From positions 725,845-789,844 of the forward strand of contig CH002883.1 in NCBI GenBank assembly GCA_000149265.1: a stretch of DNA of 64,000 nucleotides, read 5' to 3'. This document shows, in pieces, positions 25,534 through 36,891 of this stretch; positions within the stretch are counted from its first letter, which is position 1; each line of letters begins with the position of its first letter. Under the pieces are notes generated by a model. It was given only the letters and a program-made list of their open reading frames with translations, searched no databases and was not told the DNA's origin. The DNA comes from Ciona savignyi (lineage: Eukaryota > Chordata > Ascidiacea > Phlebobranchia > Cionidae). A program made the position numbers and the translations under genes.

Positions 25534-27587
25534 TTTGTATCTCTTTTTCTCCTGTGGATAAATAACACAATATGAGTTATTATAAATACGACCAATTTAA
25601 AGTAACCACACGCAAAATAATTTCTAAAACAATGTAAAACACTCAGGCGGTTCCCTCGATTTATCTGTGAAGGCTTAAATGAAACCAGGATACAGCAAGC
25701 TACTTCTTATATATGGCCGCATGTATTTACCACTGTCGCTGCGAAAGAAGGTGGTGTTCGTGACGCAGATGACAACACATTTTATGATGAATCAATTTCT
25801 GGTATTACTACCAGAGGCCGTAGGATAGACTCTCCCTCCTTAACCTATTCATTTAAACTATTCGCTGCAGATTCGAAGAACTTTTTATAACACAAATCCC
25901 CACATAGGATAAACACTCGAGGCACTTTTGGCACTTTAGTTACTGCCCGAAATTTCCAATAAACCGAAATTGCAAATAACATGCTTGGTTATATTTGAAT
26001 CGGAATTACCTTATAATTCAAATTATTAATGTCAGAGAAAATAAATTATGGTCAAACGGTGAAATACCAGAGTGCAATTTCTTGAAAACATTATTTTTCT
26101 GTGGTGGATAACCATCAAGACTTTCGGCTTATTATTGCGCCATCTTAAACTAGGTCTTTTATTGTTTTCGTGTGCTTAAGAAAACAGGAGAAAATTGTGT
26201 GTCACGTGCAGAAGTTTATATCTATCAGACAGGAGCGGCCGATTTTGGTTATTTTAAGAATACGCAAGGCAAACCTGAACAACCACATCTAATTTTGTAA
26301 TCGAATACTGGAGCCCGATGTAAAGGTATTTTCCGACATGGCCATTGGCTACTCCCACTCATGTATGGGTGGCTATACACAATTACTGCCACGCCTGGAT
26401 TTTGGTTACTACATTCGCGATGCATAAAATGATCCATTTATTTTTACATTTTCGATATTATCAACCGTCTACGAGTTTCAAACGGTTAATTTATCCAATT
26501 CGATCAGATAAATGCGGTTACGAGATTAAATTACGCGACAAACCACTTTCTAAAGTGACTCTGGCGCATTAAAAGTCATTAGATCCCAAATCTGACGTTT
26601 AGTTGGTAAAATAAATTGGTAATGTACCTTTATATTCAATCCATTTGACGTGGTAGGCATTTAGCATAGCGGTGAGCTTTGCGTTTCTACAGTTAACATG
26701 GTAAAATAGTCAATGTAATACAAGGTTCGTATATGAATCAAAGTTATGTTTTATTAACCCTTATGCCCTACGTAAATTTCTTAGAATAAACACGAAAACG
26801 ATATATAAATGAATTTAACATGTTAGAGCGACAACCACTTTAAATGACTGAACATAAATTTACTGTGCTCTGTTAGTTTAAATGCATATATATATAGTAA
26901 TTAGTAATGTCATGAATGGTGGTACCCAACTGGCGGAAATAAATATCGGGGAAATACGAAATTTCGCATTGTATAGCTAAATAGCCAAAGGTTAAAAAAG
27001 TTAAATTTAATCATTTACATGACGTCAATATGACTTAGTTTCATAACGAAGACCTTCCATCATGACGGGTCTGGAACTGATTTGTGAAAATGTTAATGCA
27101 TTTCGTTCGGGCTCGGGCCGCTTTTCTAACCAAACTGCGTAAACAAATTTGGCAGGTGGTCTGATGTTTGATTGATTGGTGGCATTGAAGTGACTTCGAA
27201 GGAAAAATTCCGATCGTTTGCTTTAACTAGACAATATGCCCCTCACGATCCGCTGTGTAACCTCATGCGGGTTGCCTTCTTCATTACGAGCAAATTTTTT
27301 TCAAATTAATTTAATCTTACGAAACGTTAAGAAGAAACGCATCGAAATTTCGACTGGTTATACACCGAAAATCAATGTTTGGGCTGGAGTTCGTAAAATC
27401 TCGCCGTGCTTGCACATATACACGGAGATGGCCGTAAATATTATAGACAACATTGAGTACTCTTAGTGGATGGGTGGGCGTCGTTGACTGAGCGTACCGT
27501 TTTATTTTAGAATATTTTAGTTTTCGCGCCAACACAATGTTTACGACAATACCCCCAACATCTATATATATTTTTGATAGAATTTAG
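25534..27587. other. Intergenic, no gene seen
   Basis: Upstream region of the Ly6-CCP-vWA gene and downstream of C5orf22. AT-rich, with no supported exon. TTTATT at 27501-27506 is a likely poly(A) signal for C5orf22 on the - strand. Confidence 0.5.
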
Positions 27588-30500
27588 TCATTGTGTTGGA
27601 ATGTCATCGTAATAGTGGGCGATGTCGACTTCACCATATAGCGATTTCAATAACAACTCTACTTCTGACTGGATAAAATCCACTTGATTATTCGGACAAT
27701 AATCATCAATTGTTGACCTGTAAACAGAATCTACATTTCTTAGATATTTAAGCTATAGGTAATTGTAAATGACAACATATACATGATCCTAACCCCAGCA
27801 ATCCGTATGTGACTTTAGACAATGCAGTTTATGGACATTGTTTAAATGTGTCTGGCTGGTTAGCTTATTCGGGTAAAACGGCAGCAAGTATCAGAAAAAA
27901 TGACCAATCGTAACCCGCTGCCAACTGGTTTGTGTCCTTGTGGCAATACCAAAGCTGCTCAAACCCACAAAATAAGTGAGTTGATAAAACAATAAGAACT
28001 TCTCTACAATATAAAACCAATAAAATAGCTGCACTTTGATGCGTTATTGCCCCTCAAGTTATCCCATTTACAGAAATAAATCCTTTCTTAAATTGTTGGA
28101 ATTGTAATAGGTTAAACAAAAAATAAGTAAGATCTTCATTGAATATAATATACCGTTTATCAAAATATATCTACTAACCTAATACTGGGTTAAAGAATTA
28201 TAATAAATGTATTTAAAACTTTAAAAATGTATTTTTCTATCCAAGGATATGTCAGAGAGTATTTTGTTACATATCCGAACGATATACAAATATTGCTTAA
28301 ACCAAAGCAAAATGGAAATATAGAATAAAATATGCATATTTTTTTAATTCTGTAAAAAGGAAAAAACACAAGAGTTATTTAATCGCCAGATTACTTTGCA
28401 AATAAACAAGTGAGAGTTAATACCGACCAATCATCAACTTGCCTCTCACCCATTGTAGAGTTACCACAGCTTTTGCACTGTATTTTATATTTTATAGACA
28501 TTCCTTTAATTTTAGTTAAAGTCATGAAAGAAACAACCATGTAGCAAGCAGCTGATCTTGACCGCACAAACTTTCTTTAACTTAAGCATAAATTTATCTT
28601 CAAATCAACTGTAGTCGTGTGAGCTTAATCTAGGCCTGTCTTTACCTAGCAACTGTAACCAGTACAGGATTCCATAAATTGCATCGTAAAATTTTTTCTA
28701 CCAGATTTAAATTGTTCATAATTTCATTGTTTGTGGACACATGGTGTGGCAGTGGAGGCTCATCAGTTGCCAAACCCGCTCCATGAATCTAGATATTAGA
28801 CAAAAAATAAAGATTTAATAACCTAGGCGGAGATAGAACTAGAAACTAAACAAATTTATGGATAATGTACTTTACCACTATATATATATATATTTATAAT
28901 CTTTTTTTTTATTTTTTTATTCTATCTAATTGATTTACCATGCACAATACAAGCACTGTGCAATTATTGTTTTCTAAAATAGACATAAATACACCTAGAG
29001 TAACTAAATCCCTTTTTGAAAATAAGGATCCAGCATGGCAAGGCGGGTTTACCAGCTATGAGATACAACAGTGGGTGCACAGAGTCTTTAAACTAAACAA
29101 TTAATCCGAGTCAACATGTAACCCAACTTACAATATCATAATCATCGTTGTCAAGATTTCGGTCCAACTTTGATTCATAATTTTTCACTATTCTTTGCAA
29201 TGTGTTAAACCTAAAATTAAGAAATCAATTAATAAATATTTAAAAATCTGGTTGAATGATAGCACAACATCATTAAGAAAAAGATATACATTTTAAGTAA
29301 CGAAACACAGACAATGTCTAAATAGTTCATAATGAACTTTGTACACCCACTGCTAATACATCAAGTTTAATGTGACAATGTAATTAAGTATAATTTAACA
29401 GTCTTGTTGAAATAATTATACATAACTAATAAAATTCAAACCTTGGATCAGCAGATTGATGTCCCAACTTCATCATTTCAATCCAAGATTGAAGTTCATT
29501 TAGTTGTTTTAACCGCATTACTTGACAACCATTAATATCCTATAGATATGAGGGTGTCAGATGGTAACAAACTCCAAACAGGAAGATTTGTACTTACTAA
29601 ACAAGATAATTTAATTTGAATAACTATGCTTTTAGTTGTATAAACTTCACAACAATATTTATTTAAAACAAAGTGTGAGAATCCAACANNNNNNNNNNNN
29701 NNNNNNNNNNNNNNNNNNNNNNNNNNNNNNNNNNNNNNNNNNNNNNNNNNNNNNNNNNNNNNNNNNNNNNNNNNNNNNNNNNNNNNNNAATATCTGCGTG
29801 CTGGCTAAAATGCAACTTACAGTTCAACCTGCTAGGAATGAGGTAAATGACTTCATTCTCTACCATAACTTATTTATAATGCCACCTGCCTTTAATCAAT
29901 ATAGAACAAGGCAATACATTGATACATAAATATAAATCATCATAGACAAAATAGATATAACCTCTGTGTTTGGCTCAAATTTGTAAAGTTCAAAAAGCTC
30001 TGTAAGATCATCTGGTGAAAACATTTCAAGAAACGGATTTTTTGTTGAGAAAAAGTCAAGATCAATATCAAGGATATAGGATTGGTTGGATTTCAACAAA
30101 TCAGTAAGAGAGCTGGATAATATATGATTAAGATTATGGTCATTAACGTTTGCACAAATTTGACGGCACCGTTGGTCATTGATGTCCAGCACATGCACAG
30201 TTACTTCTTTCTTCTCAACCATTAAATCTTCGCTCTTGTACAAACAATCACTCAAAAAATACGAGTCTTTTGACGAAACACTAGAAGTTTTAAATATGAC
30301 AAAAAATTTAACTTTAGATATTCCAAATCATACTAACCATATCCTGTTTGATAATGTATCCCTACCAACACAAAACTTGTGTGTTCCTTCATGTAATTGA
30401 TTTGACCACGTAGGTTTGATCCAAATAATTGAATCAAAATGTCCAGCAAAAACTGCAGGTAGGATCCAGTTTTCAATTGAAATTGCACTGTGATACTTTG

Positions 30501-31581
30501 AGGTAATTTTAATAACAATTTTGTGATCACTTACTTTAGCAGAGAAGTTTTATCAAAAATTTTCCGTGCATCAAAATTTTCAGGAACGCCAAGATCAGGG
30601 TGGGAATCAAAATGAATAAGAGCAGAATTTTCAAGTGGTAAGTGTTTTGATCCAATCGCTCGATAGATTACTTCAACAACCTAATCAATTTGTTTATATG
30701 AATAAAACCAAATAAATTATTTTAGGTGGTGATGGGATAGTAGAATATTCCTGTTTTATCGTCCTATTAAATAATACATTACTAAACTTAAAAATTGAAC
30801 CCATTTATTTAACAAAATTCTAGCCGGTTGTGTCCTTGGGCATGCATTTAATGGACATTGCCTAAACCCAGCAGATTTAGCAAATTAAAGAAATGTGTGT
30901 ATCATATACAATACACTGTAATAGCGAGGTAATCTGACGATTTCCCGGGGATAATGGTACTGGTTTGTCAAATATAGGATAGAATAGGCTATTCACGTTT
31001 ATATTCCGTAAATGGGAAAACCAAGGGGGTTAACACATGTGAATTCGCCAGATCACCTCGCGCCCATCGTCGGGTTACCGGAACTATTTCAATGTGTTGT
31101 ATATGATAGACTTGTTCCTTTAATTTGGTAAAACCCATTAATCCGCTGGGTTCAGGCAATATCTGTAAAGTGCCTTGCCTAAGGACACAACCGACTATCT
31201 AGCGACCAGTTTCGACCAGGCGACGGACTTAACCGCCGGACTAACTGGCCGGGTTATGCAAACTTTATATTATACCAGGTTGTGTGCACAAGGTATTCTA
31301 ACATATTCAAACACCAAGTTACAAAGTATTATATTTTAGTTAATTAAATGATTTTGAATTTCACATTTGGGTAGTGAAAGTAATGTCCAGTTTTAAACAT
31401 GCACCATTCGCTGAAAACGCACTCACACAGACACGCACTAAGCTATTCGATCGGAATTTATAAAATAAAAAAGAATAGTATAGTAGTACTAGTTAAATGT
31501 AAAAATAAAAATATCACTGATTCTTACCTCATTATGATATTCAACAACATGAACTGGAATTTTTGCATATTTCTTCGACAT
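27588..31581 (-). CDS. C5orf22: C5orf22 / UPF0489 family protein (one exon partly lost in gap)
   Basis: Exons: 31528-31581 ([18 protein letters not shown]), 30535-30680, 30366-30487, 29962-30311, [one exon at or in the gap 29689-29788], 29442-29539, 29132-29210, 28646-28788, 27588-27717 (stop). Family hallmarks in order: [85 protein letters not shown]. Joined phases agree on each side of the gap. A partial exon reading PARRY runs into the N run at 29789-29804. The biochemical role is not known to me. The Asp/His motifs FDSHPD and DIDLDFF resemble metal sites of the arginase/deacetylase fold (inference). The acceptor chosen for the fourth exon (CTAAAG) is needed to keep the frame. Confidence 0.9.
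29689..29788. other. Assembly gap (100 N) inside C5orf22
   Basis: Round-number N run, so the true gap size is probably unknown. It likely removes part of one coding exon between the exons at 29962-30311 and 29442-29539. Confidence 1.
30825..31255. repeat. Two tRNA-type SINE copies, tail to tail, in C5orf22 intron 1
   Basis: The - strand copy (about 30970-31255) begins GGCCAGTTAGTCCGGCGG, has a degenerate B-box-like GGTCGAAACTGG, then GGTTGTGTCCTTAGGCAAG, and ends with the block CGGGTTACCGGAACT ... CCCCCTTGGTTTTCCC. A + strand 5'-truncated copy (about 30825-30960) has GGTTGTGTCCTTGGGCATGC and the same middle part. Both are followed by CATATACAA-type linkers. Confidence 0.75.
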
Positions 31582-31790
31582 CTCAACCACTTCTCTTACA
31601 TAATTAGAAAAATTGCTACAGGGAATTCCCCTATCAAATGTTATTAGACGGTAAATTTATCAATTGTATAAAGGACGTTTGTAAAAAGTGGACAATGTAT
31701 TGTTTAATAGTTACTTTTTCCGTGCTAGTTTAGCGATTACGAACCTACGATTTTGAATGCCTCTTGCTAACGTGAACTGAACTCTGAAAT
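31582..31790. promoter_or_regulatory. Shared promoter region between C5orf22 (-) and FRA10AC1 (+)
   Basis: The two start codons are divergent and only 209 bp apart, so 5' UTRs and promoters must share this segment. No TATA box stands out. Confidence 0.65.
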
Positions 31791-34700
31791 ATGGATTTTA
31801 ACGTAAGTGACTGTACGGTATTTAACCAAATAAGGAAACAGGGCAGAAGGAAAACGGATCACTCAATTCAGATTATGGCGTTAAAGTAAACGTTTGGATT
31901 TAGTTGTTGATTAAGATCAATGTTTTAAAGCAGCAACTGGAACAGTATAGATCGAAACATAACTTGAATTGTTGTAGATTGAAAACTACGGCTCAGAATT
32001 TAGTGATTCAGCAAGCGAAGCAGAAATTCAACGAAAAAATGTTGAAAAACAAAAAAAGGATGAGTTGTACAAAAAACCAAACAGGTAATAACTGTGTTTA
32101 TACTGACGCATACAAAACTCTTTTTGCACAATTAAAGTTCACATATATCAAACTGGCTAAAATTAAGTCCTCTTATAAATTTAATAAATTTCATTATTGG
32201 TGGTCTCGGTAACTGTTTAAATAGTTCTAAAACACATTTACCCATGTTTAGGAAACATGTGAAAGTATAATTCAATTGTGTTATAAATAAAAAGTAGCCA
32301 ACACATCTGGCATATAGGTCTTATAACATTGGAATTTATTTTATTTCAGTGGCTCGCTTGGTTTGTTGCACAGCAAACGCCGCAGTGCAAAGCCATCAAA
32401 AAGAACTGTATCAGACCTGGTTGATGTAGAGGAGGGAAAGAGGATGAGATATCATGGAATTCTCGCAATGGATGCGGTAATTTGTGTTGGCATAATTTTA
32501 TTGAGAACTATTTTCTATCATTTTAGTTCCTTTAAGTTAACTATGATACCATAGATTGGGTGCTGGGATTTTTTGGTCTTCACAATACAAGCTTAGTTTA
32601 AATAATGAAACATACGAAGTCTTGAAATCATATTGTTTTTCATTCTTATTTTTTATTGGCAGGTACCGGTATTCTTATTTTGATATTGGCAGGCACCGGT
32701 ATGTTTTGGGACGTATTTTCGACAAAGAAAGAGTTGTCAAATAGGGTTTAATTTACAGGAATAAAAGTTGACATGTTGTCTAACAAATAACATAGTTTTA
32801 TTCCGGTTCCTTTACCCCTTCTGGTTGATGTCGGGGCAAGCCATGACTGTTAAGCGTTAGAAAAAACCTGACAAAAACAATAGGCTATGTGTCCCATTTT
32901 TCGAAATGGGACCCATAATAAATATATATCAGGAAAATAACATGGGCTAAAATAACCTGTCCTTGCCTGAGCATAGCTGTGATTGTCCCTTACCCAGTGT
33001 TAAGACACTCTATGTAGCTCTATGATGTCATAATGAAATATGAATATAAAAAATAAACACCTTTGCTGTAAATTCAAAGAAAAAACACACGCAACACACA
33101 GTATCATCAATGTATGTCATTATATAAACCACAAAAAATACATTTGCATGTACATAATATTGTATTGTTTTAATAGAAGTTTATACAACCTGTTTTAAAT
33201 TTATAGTATCAACGACACAAGAAATTTGTCAATGATTATTTATTGTTGTATGGTGGAAAACGTTCGGATTTTGTGCGAGATACGTAAGTCAGCTGTTTTA
33301 AAATTATTTTTTCAATATACCAGTATATTGCTGTTTTATTTATAATTCGTCATGTTGGGCTTTGTTAATTGCAGGTCGAAAGATAAAACTGATTCTGACA
33401 TCATAAAAGAAAATCATAGATTTTTATGGGACGAAGAACAGGATGGCAGGAAAAGTTGGGAAGAAAAACTTGCGAAGAAATATTGGGATAAACTTTATAA
33501 GGAATATACCATTTGTGATCTCACACGGTATAAAGAAAACAAAATTGCTTTAAGGTGGAGAATTGAAAAAGAGGTAAGTACATGGTTATATTCTTACAAA
33601 CTTAATAGGACACAATCTCTATTGTTGCTATTAGTGTACTGGTATTCCAAAACCTTGATGGACAGCAGAAACTATTGAGATGTTCATTATGTGCCATGTA
33701 AATAAAAGTTATTTGTTTGAAAGTTTTGCCCGCTGGAAACTAGCTAAGAGATGTGCTTTGCAAATTGTTCAATTTGTAATTCATAAATGAATTTTAGTTT
33801 ATTTTAATCAGCTTTTTAAAATTGATCAATGACACAGGTTATATCAGGTAAAGGACAGTTTATTTGTGCCAACAAACATTGTGATGAAAGTGAAGGTCTA
33901 AGGAGTTGGGAAGTCAATTTCAAATATGTTGAATCAAATGAAGCCAAAAACACATTAGTTAAATCCCGACTATGTCCAGAGTGCTCATACAAGCTCAACT
34001 ATCATCACAAGTATAATTATGATGTTTATGAATATTACATGTTTTCAATTTCAATTATCTTGGTTTACATTTATCCATTTTGTAGTCATGAAAACATTAA
34101 ATCTAATTAAGGTAATATTTATTTTTTTGAGAATTTGTTTAAATGATTATATTACTTGTATCTTATTTATTTGATGATAAAAATTGTGTGTGATTCTATA
34201 TTTTATTAGAAAAAGGGATGTGACAGCCAAACCTAAGAAACATAAAAAAACGAAAGATAAAAAGAAAAAAAAAGAAAAACAAGAAGACACAATCGAACCT
34301 ACAGGTTTTTGGCCTATAGTATATGTAAAAACAAATGTTTTATTTGTATCACCTTATTTAACTGATAAAGTGAATTATATTTGAAAAAAATAATGTGGTG
34401 ATATCATTATGTTTCAGATTCTAAAACTAACCCTTCAACTTCAACAAGTGAGCATATTTGGAAGAAGCCGATTGTGGTTGAAGAAACTAAATCCAGGTCT
34501 GTACGAAATTTGAGGATAGGATACTACTGTTTATTTATGGGGTTTGATAAACATGATGTTTTGCACTATCAACTAGCTAGATAAAGGTGATAACTTTTGG
34601 CAGGGGGTCATAGGCTACTATCTGTACAGTTTCGCTGGCTGATTGAGGATATTTGTGTGATTCTCATGCTTAGAAAACTAGCTAGTATAAACCATATATG

Positions 34701-34885
34701 TTTAATTTTTTTAAGCAATGTGTTAACCAGACATGTCTTTGTCTCTGCCCCTGCTAATAATTTTTGTATGAATTTTTATATTATTCCATGTAAAAAAACA
34801 TGGAAATGGTGAGTGTTATCATTCTAAATCAATGATTTACAGGGAAGAAGAATTCGATGAATATTTTGAAGGAATGTTTCTTTGA
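31791..34885 (+). CDS. FRA10AC1: FRA10AC1 homologue
   Basis: Nine exons in matching phase, 303 aa: 31791-31802 (MDFN only), 31978-32084, 32350-32476, 33207-33283, 33375-33573, 33838-34010, 34210-34304, 34418-34496, 34843-34885. Family blocks in order: NYGSEFSDS, RTVSDLVDVEEG, YHGILAMDA, YQRHKKFVNDYLLLYGG, DIIKENHRFLWDEE, RWRIEKEVISGKGQFICANK, SWEVNFKYVE and the C-terminal EEEFDEYFEGMFL. Four cysteines (FICANKHC and LCPEC) could bind zinc (inference). A lysine-rich stretch (KKHKKTKDKKKKKEK) follows, likely nuclear. The vertebrate protein is nuclear and associated with the spliceosome. The first coding exon is only 12 nt, recognised from its phase and a good GTAAGT donor. Confidence 0.95.
32661..32705 (+). 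repeat. Short tandem duplication in FRA10AC1 intron
   Basis: ATTGGCAGGTACCGGTATTC is followed directly by a near-copy ATTGGCAGGCACCGGTATG. Intronic and non-coding. Confidence 0.6.
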
Positions 34886-35109
34886 ATGTTTTTCACCACT
34901 TGGTAGTTTCAGTGCATTTGATCGGTGGGTTTTAATCTATCAGAGAATGAACGGAGAGCAAAAGATATTATTGATAGAAAACTTATATGATCCGTTGTTT
35001 TTTTATGCCAAAAAATTCTGTTTTGCATATCTTGCTTTAAATAGCATAAAAAAATAGCTTGAACAACTCATTACAAATTAAAACCTTAAGAGGACCTTGG
35101 TTTTCTCAA

Positions 35110-35205
35110 CAAATATAGGATATTCATGTTTATTACAGTAAATGGCAAACGTAATGGGCATTTTCACACGGGCAAACGTCAGATTACCCCAAGAATAGAA
35201 AAGGA
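35110..35205 (+). repeat. Degenerate SINE 3'-part fragment
   Basis: ATAGGATATTCATGTTTAT, then GTAAATGGCAAACG and CACACGGGCAAACGTCAGA, parallel the blocks at 16555 and 30980. The remainder of 34886-36030 has no gene I can support. Confidence 0.5.
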
Positions 35206-36030
35206 GGGGACTTCACACAGATAACCTTCAGAATACTACGCACCAACCGTTTGATTCAGAGCACATTTCGCTTTTTCATTGACAAAGGACGCTTCCGATC
35301 TAGTTTTTACTGTGCTACTCTTTAGCCCAAAGCCGAAGGCACATGCTTGTAAACCATTATAAACCAAGCCGTGGTTGGATTTATGTGATAGATAATTTAA
35401 TGACAAAAATTAAGAACTTGAGAAAAATGTTGTTGATAACTATATGATACTGGTACATTTTAACCGCTGGAATTACCCGCTACGAAGCAGTTATTTTATT
35501 TCAATGTTTTTTACGAATGTCGGTAAATAAAAACTATTTGAAAGTTACGGATGTGTTTTATTTTATTGTTCCATGAATGATGCAGCGTAAGTATTGTGTA
35601 TATTATATTGTTTAACACTTTAAGAAATCTTAATCTATTATAACGCGCTGCAATATAAATCTGATAATCTGACACCGGGTTCAAGGTAATCTGGCTATTA
35701 CATGTGTAATAATATTCCCGCGTGTTTTCATTCGAAGGGATAAAAGTTATTATCTGCTTTTATTCTAAAAGCCGAACTTAGACCTTATTTAAACAGTTTA
35801 ACCTACTTAGTTTACTTTTCTTGAATTATTTGATAACTTTGCTTTAGCAGCAACGTTTTAGAATAGAACGCTCGTGTTTATCCACAAAAGGTGTGGGGCG
35901 TGGGCGTCTTTATCATAATACTGGCTGCACTGGTTTTAGAGACAGGGTCATCAGACAGATGCTTGATTCGATTTTGACCAATTTATGATAGGTGTCCGCA
36001 ACAAATTACTTCAAAATTTCCATAAATAAG

Positions 36031-36604
36031 CGGTACCTCTAAATACTACGACCGCTTCTCGATCGCATGGAGTGATGCGATTGCTTACTATACTTCGTAA
36101 TTACAAAAGCCATGACATTAATGTTAGGGATGGGGTTAAAGTTAGTTCTGGGGTTGAGATTAGTGTTTGAAACAGGGTTAAAATTACTTTCCATGGCAAT
36201 CTAAGTGATCCAAGCCCAGTATGGAAAGTACGGCAGCTGCACACTCGAGTTTTTTTTTATTCCTGTGTCTTTGCACACTTGGGTAATTTCACACACGCTC
36301 ACGAGCTGGCAGTATAAACATCGTCTAATTTCCAACAAACCTGTAAACCTACCTCTGGACCTCGGGTAATTTACTGTCGGTACGTTTTTTGGAACGTAGA
36401 TAGATATGTTAGCTGATGGATACGATAGATTTAGGATAGAATAATATGTTTGTTTAAGATTTTTACAAAATAGTAATAAAAAGGAGATTGTGTGCACACT
36501 TAAAGTGTGCACTCTTGGACGTGAGTGCACACTCGAGATCTCGGCGAAAAGTGAGGTACTTTCCATACGGGATCCAAGCGCTCCTATAGTATTTAGAGGC
36601 ACCC
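36031..36604. mobile_element. MITE family C with nested insertion
   Basis: The left end CGGTACCTCTAAATACTA and the reversed right end GGGTGCCTCTAAATACTA are terminal inverted repeats. A perfect 8-bp target-site duplication TAAATAAG lies at 36023-36030 and 36605-36612, which suggests hAT-type mobilisation. The inside carries a G-rich stretch (TTAGGGATGGGGTTAAAG). Copies or parts lie at 58640-58862 and 62700-62822. Non-coding. Confidence 0.9.
36216..36570. mobile_element. Second MITE nested inside the family C element, 355 bp
   Basis: Ends are CCAGTATGGAAAGTAC and, reversed, CCGTATGGAAAGTAC. It is flanked by an exact 9-bp duplication GATCCAAGC (36207-36215, 36571-36579). The uninterrupted copy at 62782-62822 shows the pre-insertion join (GATCTAAGCGGTCC). 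A 9-bp duplication fits Mutator-like elements. Non-coding. Confidence 0.9.
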
Positions 36605-36891
36605 TAAATAAGTAATACCAAGATATACAATTTACCGCAATAGCTCCAGCAACCTTACTAGGAGGTGATCTGATGATTTACTTGCCACCCACCCCCCATT
36701 TTCTAATACATGGGGTAAATACAAGTACTGCAAAGAAACAAAAATTAAATAAAACCTGTAGCTTCCGTAATTTTATTGATAAGACTTGAAAAGGTAGATG
36801 CTGTGCTTACCATAATGTTGGTAGGCTACATACTATGGGTAATTTGAAAAATCTCCACTAAAACAGTTTTGGACAAGTAAAAATATTTACT

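Noticed and set aside
36201-36602. 133-codon - strand frame
   Set aside because: Covers the two nested MITEs exactly and is not protein-like.
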